Shown here: piece after piece, positions 7,035 through 9,816 of the stretch
How the letters are laid out: each line of letters begins with the position of its first letter
How positions within the stretch are numbered: the stretch's first letter is position 1
DNA from: Gammaproteobacteria bacterium
GTDB lineage: Bacteria > Pseudomonadota > Gammaproteobacteria > Immundisolibacterales > Immundisolibacteraceae
Direction of reading: 5' to 3'
Assembly (NCBI GenBank): GCA_003526065.1
Contig: DQBD01000055.1
Location: 1-9,816, forward strand
Length of the DNA: 9,816 nt
Notes under the pieces: model-generated
Told to the model about the DNA's origin: nothing
Databases searched by the model: none
Seen by the model: the letters and a program-made list of their open reading frames with translations, nothing else
Position numbers and translations under genes: made by a program

Positions 7035-8246
7035 ATGAAGGACAGCTTCCCGCGCATTGAGCGCCTGCCGCCTTACGTATTCAACATCGTCAACGAGCTG
7101 AAGGCGCAGGCCCGCCAGCGCGGCGAAGACGTAGTCGACTTCGGCATGGGCAATCCCGACCAGCCGACACCGCCGCACATCGTCGAGAAGCTGGTCCAGG
7201 CTGCCCGACGCGACGACACGCACCGCTATTCGGTCTCCAAGGGCGTTCCGCGCCTGCGCCGGGCCATCTGCGCCTGGTACAAGCGCCGCTACGACGTGGA
7301 CCTGAACCCGGACAGCGAGGCCATCGTCACCATCGGCTCCAAGGAAGGCCTGGCCCATCTGGCGCTGGCCACCGTCGGGCCGGGCGACGCGGTGCTGGTG
7401 CCGAACCCCACCTACCCGATCCACCCCTACGGCTTTGTCATCGCCGGGGCGGATATCCGCCACGTGCCGATGCTGCCGGAGCTGGACTTCTTCGAGGAAC
7501 TGGAAACCGCCATCCGCAACTGCTGGCCGCGGCCGAAGTTTCTGGTGTTGAATTTCCCGAGCAACCCCACCACCACCTGCGTCGATCTGGACTTTTTCGA
7601 GCGCGTGGTGCGCGTGGCGCGCGAACACGAGATCTGGGTCATCCACGACCTCGCCTACGCCGAAATCGCCTTCGACGGCTACCAGGCGCCGTCCATCCTG
7701 CAGGTGCCGGGCGCCAAGGACATCGCCGTCGAGGCCTACACGCTGTCGAAGACCTACAACATGCCCGGCTGGCGAGTCGGCTTCATGTGCGGCAACCCGA
7801 CGTTGATCAACGCCCTGGCGCGCATCAAGTCGTACCTCGACTACGGCACGTTCACGCCCATCCAGGTGGCCGCCATCGCCGCCCTGGAAGGCCCGCAGGA
7901 CTGCGTACGCGAGATCGCCGCCATGTACCAGCGCCGGCGCGACGTGCTGTGCGAGGGCCTGAACGCCGCTGGCTGGGCGGTTGAAAAGCCCAAGGCGACC
8001 ATGTTCGTGTGGGCGCGCATTCCGGAACGCTTCCGAGCCCTCGGCTCGCTCGAATTCAGCAAGTTGTTGCTGAAGGAAGCTCACGTGGCGGTGTCGCCGG
8101 GCATCGGATTTGGTGAATACGGGGACGAATACGTGCGTTTTGGCCTAATCGAGAACGAACACCGCACCCGCCAGGCGGTGCGCTCCATCCGCCGTCTGTT
8201 GCGTGGCAACGACCCGTCGGTCAGCGCCAGCGGGGTGAGCGCATGA
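7035..8246 (+). CDS. alaC: Alanine transaminase (PLP class I/II aminotransferase, AlaC type)
   Basis: AlaC transfers an amino group from glutamate to pyruvate, giving alanine and 2-oxoglutarate in the cytosol. The 403-residue protein follows E. coli AlaC (412) closely: [20 protein letters not shown] at 6-25, [19 protein letters not shown] N-terminal segment, [18 protein letters not shown] near 97-115, [37 protein letters not shown], then the PLP-lysine motif [16 protein letters not shown] with K239, and YVRFGLIEN with the carboxylate-binding R368. ATG at 7035 gives [16 protein letters not shown], matching the family N-terminus; the same frame is open upstream to 6831, but that extension is Pro/Arg/His-rich, overlaps the divergent gene and is rejected. 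It ends in an ATGA overlap with hom. AlaC-type enzymes have often been annotated as AlaT or generic aspartate aminotransferases, so substrate range should be read with some care. Confidence 0.94.
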   Translation: MKDSFPRIERLPPYVFNIVNELKAQARQRGEDVVDFGMGNPDQPTPPHIVEKLVQAARRDDTHRYSVSKGVPRLRRAICAWYKRRYDVDLNPDSEAIVTIGSKEGLAHLALATVGPGDAVLVPNPTYPIHPYGFVIAGADIRHVPMLPELDFFEELETAIRNCWPRPKFLVLNFPSNPTTTCVDLDFFERVVRVAREHEIWVIHDLAYAEIAFDGYQAPSILQVPGAKDIAVEAYTLSKTYNMPGWRVGFMCGNPTLINALARIKSYLDYGTFTPIQVAAIAALEGPQDCVREIAAMYQRRRDVLCEGLNAAGWAVEKPKATMFVWARIPERFRALGSLEFSKLLLKEAHVAVSPGIGFGEYGDEYVRFGLIENEHRTRQAVRSIRRLLRGNDPSVSASGVSA

Positions 8247-9556
8247 CGCCGGTACGCATCGGCCTGCTGGGCCTGGGCACGGTCGGCGGCGGCACACTGG
8301 AACTGCTGGCCCGCAACGGCGACGAGATCGCCCGCCGCGCCGGCCGACCGCTGCAGGTCACCCACGCCGCGGTACGCAACCCGGACCGCCCGCGCGGCGC
8401 CCACGCCGCCCATGTGGAGCGGCTGACCGATCCGTTCGAGCTGGTTCACCACCCGGACATCGACATCGTTGCCGAGCTGATCGGCGGCCTCGAGCCGGCG
8501 CGCGAGCTGGTGCTGGCGGCCATCGGCGCCGGCAAGCATGTGGTCACCGCCAACAAGGCGCTGATCGCCCACCACGGCAACGAGATTTTCGACGCCGCCC
8601 GGCGCGCCGGCGTGGCGGTCGGCTTCGAGGCCGCCGTGGCCGGTGGCATTCCCATCATCAAGACCCTGCGCGAGGGTCTGGCCGGCAACCGCATCGACGG
8701 CCTGGCCGGCATCATCAACGGCACCGCCAACTACATCCTCACGCAGATGCGCGACGCCGGGCTCGACTTCGCCACCGCACTGGCCGACGCCCAGCGCCTG
8801 GGGTATGCCGAAGCCGACCCGAGCTTCGACATCGACGGCGTCGATGCCGCCCACAAGCTGGCCATCCTGGCCTCGATCGCCTTCGGCATGCCGCTGTGCT
8901 TCGACCAGGTGCAGGTGCACGGCATCCGCAACCTGTCGGCGGTCGACGTCGACTACGCCGGCCAGCTCGGCTACCGGCTGAAGCTGCTCGGCATCGCCCG
9001 GCGCAGCCCGGCCGGCGTGCAGCTGCGCGTGCACCCCACCCTGCTGCCGCAGCGGCACCTGCTGGCGCAGGTGGACGGCGTCATCAATGCCGTGCTGGTG
9101 GACAGCGACGCACTCGGCCAGAGCCTGTACTACGGCGCCGGCGCCGGTGCCGGGCCGACCGCGTCGGCGGTGGTCGCCGACCTGGTGGACATCGCCCGCG
9201 CCCTGACCATCGATCCCGAGCACCGGGTGCCCTACCTGGCCTTCCACCACGACCACCTGCAGGCGCTGCCGGTCCTGCCGGACGACGCCGTCGAGTCGGC
9301 CTTCTACCTGCGCCTGACCGCGCTCGACCAGCCCGGCGTGCTGGCCGACGTGACACGCATCCTGGGCGATCTTGGCATCAGCATCGAAGCCATCCTGCAA
9401 AAGGAGCCGGCGCCCGGTGCCAGCCACGTGGCGGTGATCCTGCTCACGCACACGGTGCGCGAGCGCGCGCTGCGCGACGCCATCGCCCGCATCGAGGCCC
9501 TGCCCAGCATCGACGGCAGCGTGGTCAGCCTGCACCTCGATCACCTGGAGCACTGA
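8243..9556 (+). CDS. hom: Homoserine dehydrogenase (monofunctional, with ACT domain)
   Basis: Hom reduces aspartate-semialdehyde to homoserine with NAD(P)H, the branch point to threonine and methionine. The 437 residues show the Rossmann loop [12 protein letters not shown] at 7-18, VTANKALIA with K105, [15 protein letters not shown] at 155-169, and [23 protein letters not shown] at 187-209, in which E190, D201 and K205 correspond to the substrate-binding and catalytic Glu, Asp and Lys of characterised homoserine dehydrogenases. A C-terminal ACT domain (about 355-432: [20 protein letters not shown]) suggests allosteric feedback control, typically by threonine in this family. It is monofunctional, with no fused aspartokinase. 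ATG at 8243 overlaps the alaC stop by four bases and has a good ribosome binding site (GGGGTGAG) just upstream inside alaC. thrC follows after one base. Confidence 0.97.
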   Translation: MTPVRIGLLGLGTVGGGTLELLARNGDEIARRAGRPLQVTHAAVRNPDRPRGAHAAHVERLTDPFELVHHPDIDIVAELIGGLEPARELVLAAIGAGKHVVTANKALIAHHGNEIFDAARRAGVAVGFEAAVAGGIPIIKTLREGLAGNRIDGLAGIINGTANYILTQMRDAGLDFATALADAQRLGYAEADPSFDIDGVDAAHKLAILASIAFGMPLCFDQVQVHGIRNLSAVDVDYAGQLGYRLKLLGIARRSPAGVQLRVHPTLLPQRHLLAQVDGVINAVLVDSDALGQSLYYGAGAGAGPTASAVVADLVDIARALTIDPEHRVPYLAFHHDHLQALPVLPDDAVESAFYLRLTALDQPGVLADVTRILGDLGISIEAILQKEPAPGASHVAVILLTHTVRERALRDAIARIEALPSIDGSVVSLHLDHLEH

Positions 9557-9557
9557 C

Positions 9558-9816
9558 ATGAGCGCCTACGAGGGCCTGATCGCCCGCTACCGCGACTGGC
9601 TGGACCTGCCGGCCGGCGTCACACCGGTGAGCCTGCTCGAGGGCAACACGCCACTGATCCGCCTGCGCAACATCCCGCGCACACTGGGCGTGGACGCCGA
9701 CATCTACGTCAAGTTCGAGGGTCTGAATCCGACCGGCTCGTTCAAGGACCGCGGCATGACCGCCGCCGTCAGCATGGCGGTACACGAAGGCAGTCGCGCC
9801 ATCATCTGCGCCTCCA
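9558..9816 (+). CDS. thrC: Threonine synthase, N-terminal part (runs off window)
   Basis: ThrC is a PLP enzyme converting O-phosphohomoserine to threonine and phosphate. The 86 codons present read [15 protein letters not shown], then [13 protein letters not shown] at 24-36 and [14 protein letters not shown] at 55-68, where K63 is the PLP lysine. The early position of this lysine and the [10 protein letters not shown] start mark the compact form (about 350 residues in Bacillus and actinobacteria), not the roughly 430-residue E. coli type with its extra N-terminal domain. ATG at 9558 follows the hom stop by one base; GGAG inside the end of hom gives a Shine-Dalgarno at about eight bases, so coupled translation is likely. 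Confidence 0.95.
   Translation, partial: MSAYEGLIARYRDWLDLPAGVTPVSLLEGNTPLIRLRNIPRTLGVDADIYVKFEGLNPTGSFKDRGMTAAVSMAVHEGSRAIICAS

Noticed and set aside
8081..9559. 492-codon minus-strand ORF opposite hom, and a similar 388-codon one opposite alaC
   Set aside because: Same register effect; the sense strand carries full AlaC and Hom with catalytic residues.
1..9816. Search for CRISPR repeats, tRNA/rRNA, insertion sequences, toxin-antitoxin or defence genes
   Set aside because: Nothing was recognised by reading; almost all DNA is accounted for by nine conserved housekeeping or transport genes with short gaps.

Overview
The window comes from a high-GC (by eye about two-thirds G+C) proteobacterium, most likely a gammaproteobacterium. 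Two gene orders point that way: an rpoZ-spoT-ridA-recG block and an alaC-hom-thrC block. The compact, Bacillus/actinobacterial-style start of threonine synthase argues against the enteric form of that enzyme and would fit Chromatiales-like or related lineages. The lineage call is an inference from gene order and protein character, not from a search. 

Layout. Minus strand, right to left: a small Mth938/DUF498-fold protein (6921-6529), a DauA-like SulP anion transporter with a STAS domain (6482-4764), then, after a 72-base AT-richer gap, rpoZ (4691-4347), spoT (about 4350-2146), ridA (2142-1759) and recG (1737 to beyond position 1). The rpoZ-to-recG genes are packed with overlaps or gaps of 3 to 21 bases and look like one operon. 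Plus strand, diverging from the Mth938 gene across a 113-base intergenic region: alaC (7035-8246), hom (8243-9556, ATGA overlap with alaC) and thrC (9558 to the window end, one-base gap), another tight operon. 

How the genes fit together. The minus-strand operon couples an RNA polymerase subunit (omega), the ppGpp synthetase/hydrolase, an enamine/imine deaminase and the branch-migration helicase RecG, the usual gammaproteobacterial growth-control and repair neighbourhood. gmk, often found just before rpoZ, is not here; the transporter gene occupies that side instead. The plus-strand operon provides alanine synthesis from pyruvate and two steps of the homoserine-threonine branch. 

Every gene is recognisable and intact within the window. 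Nothing is left over that would make a new system: no mobile elements, CRISPR, tRNA or rRNA were seen, and no intergenic stretch exceeds 113 bases. The points worth a second look are small: spoT has no ATG/GTG start at the expected place and seems to begin at a CTG overlapping the rpoZ stop, next to a hairpin and a perfect 12-base palindrome; a second perfect 12-base palindrome lies in the alaC leader; and very long codon-register antisense ORFs lie opposite several genes, which are best explained by avoidance of TTA, CTA and TCA codons.
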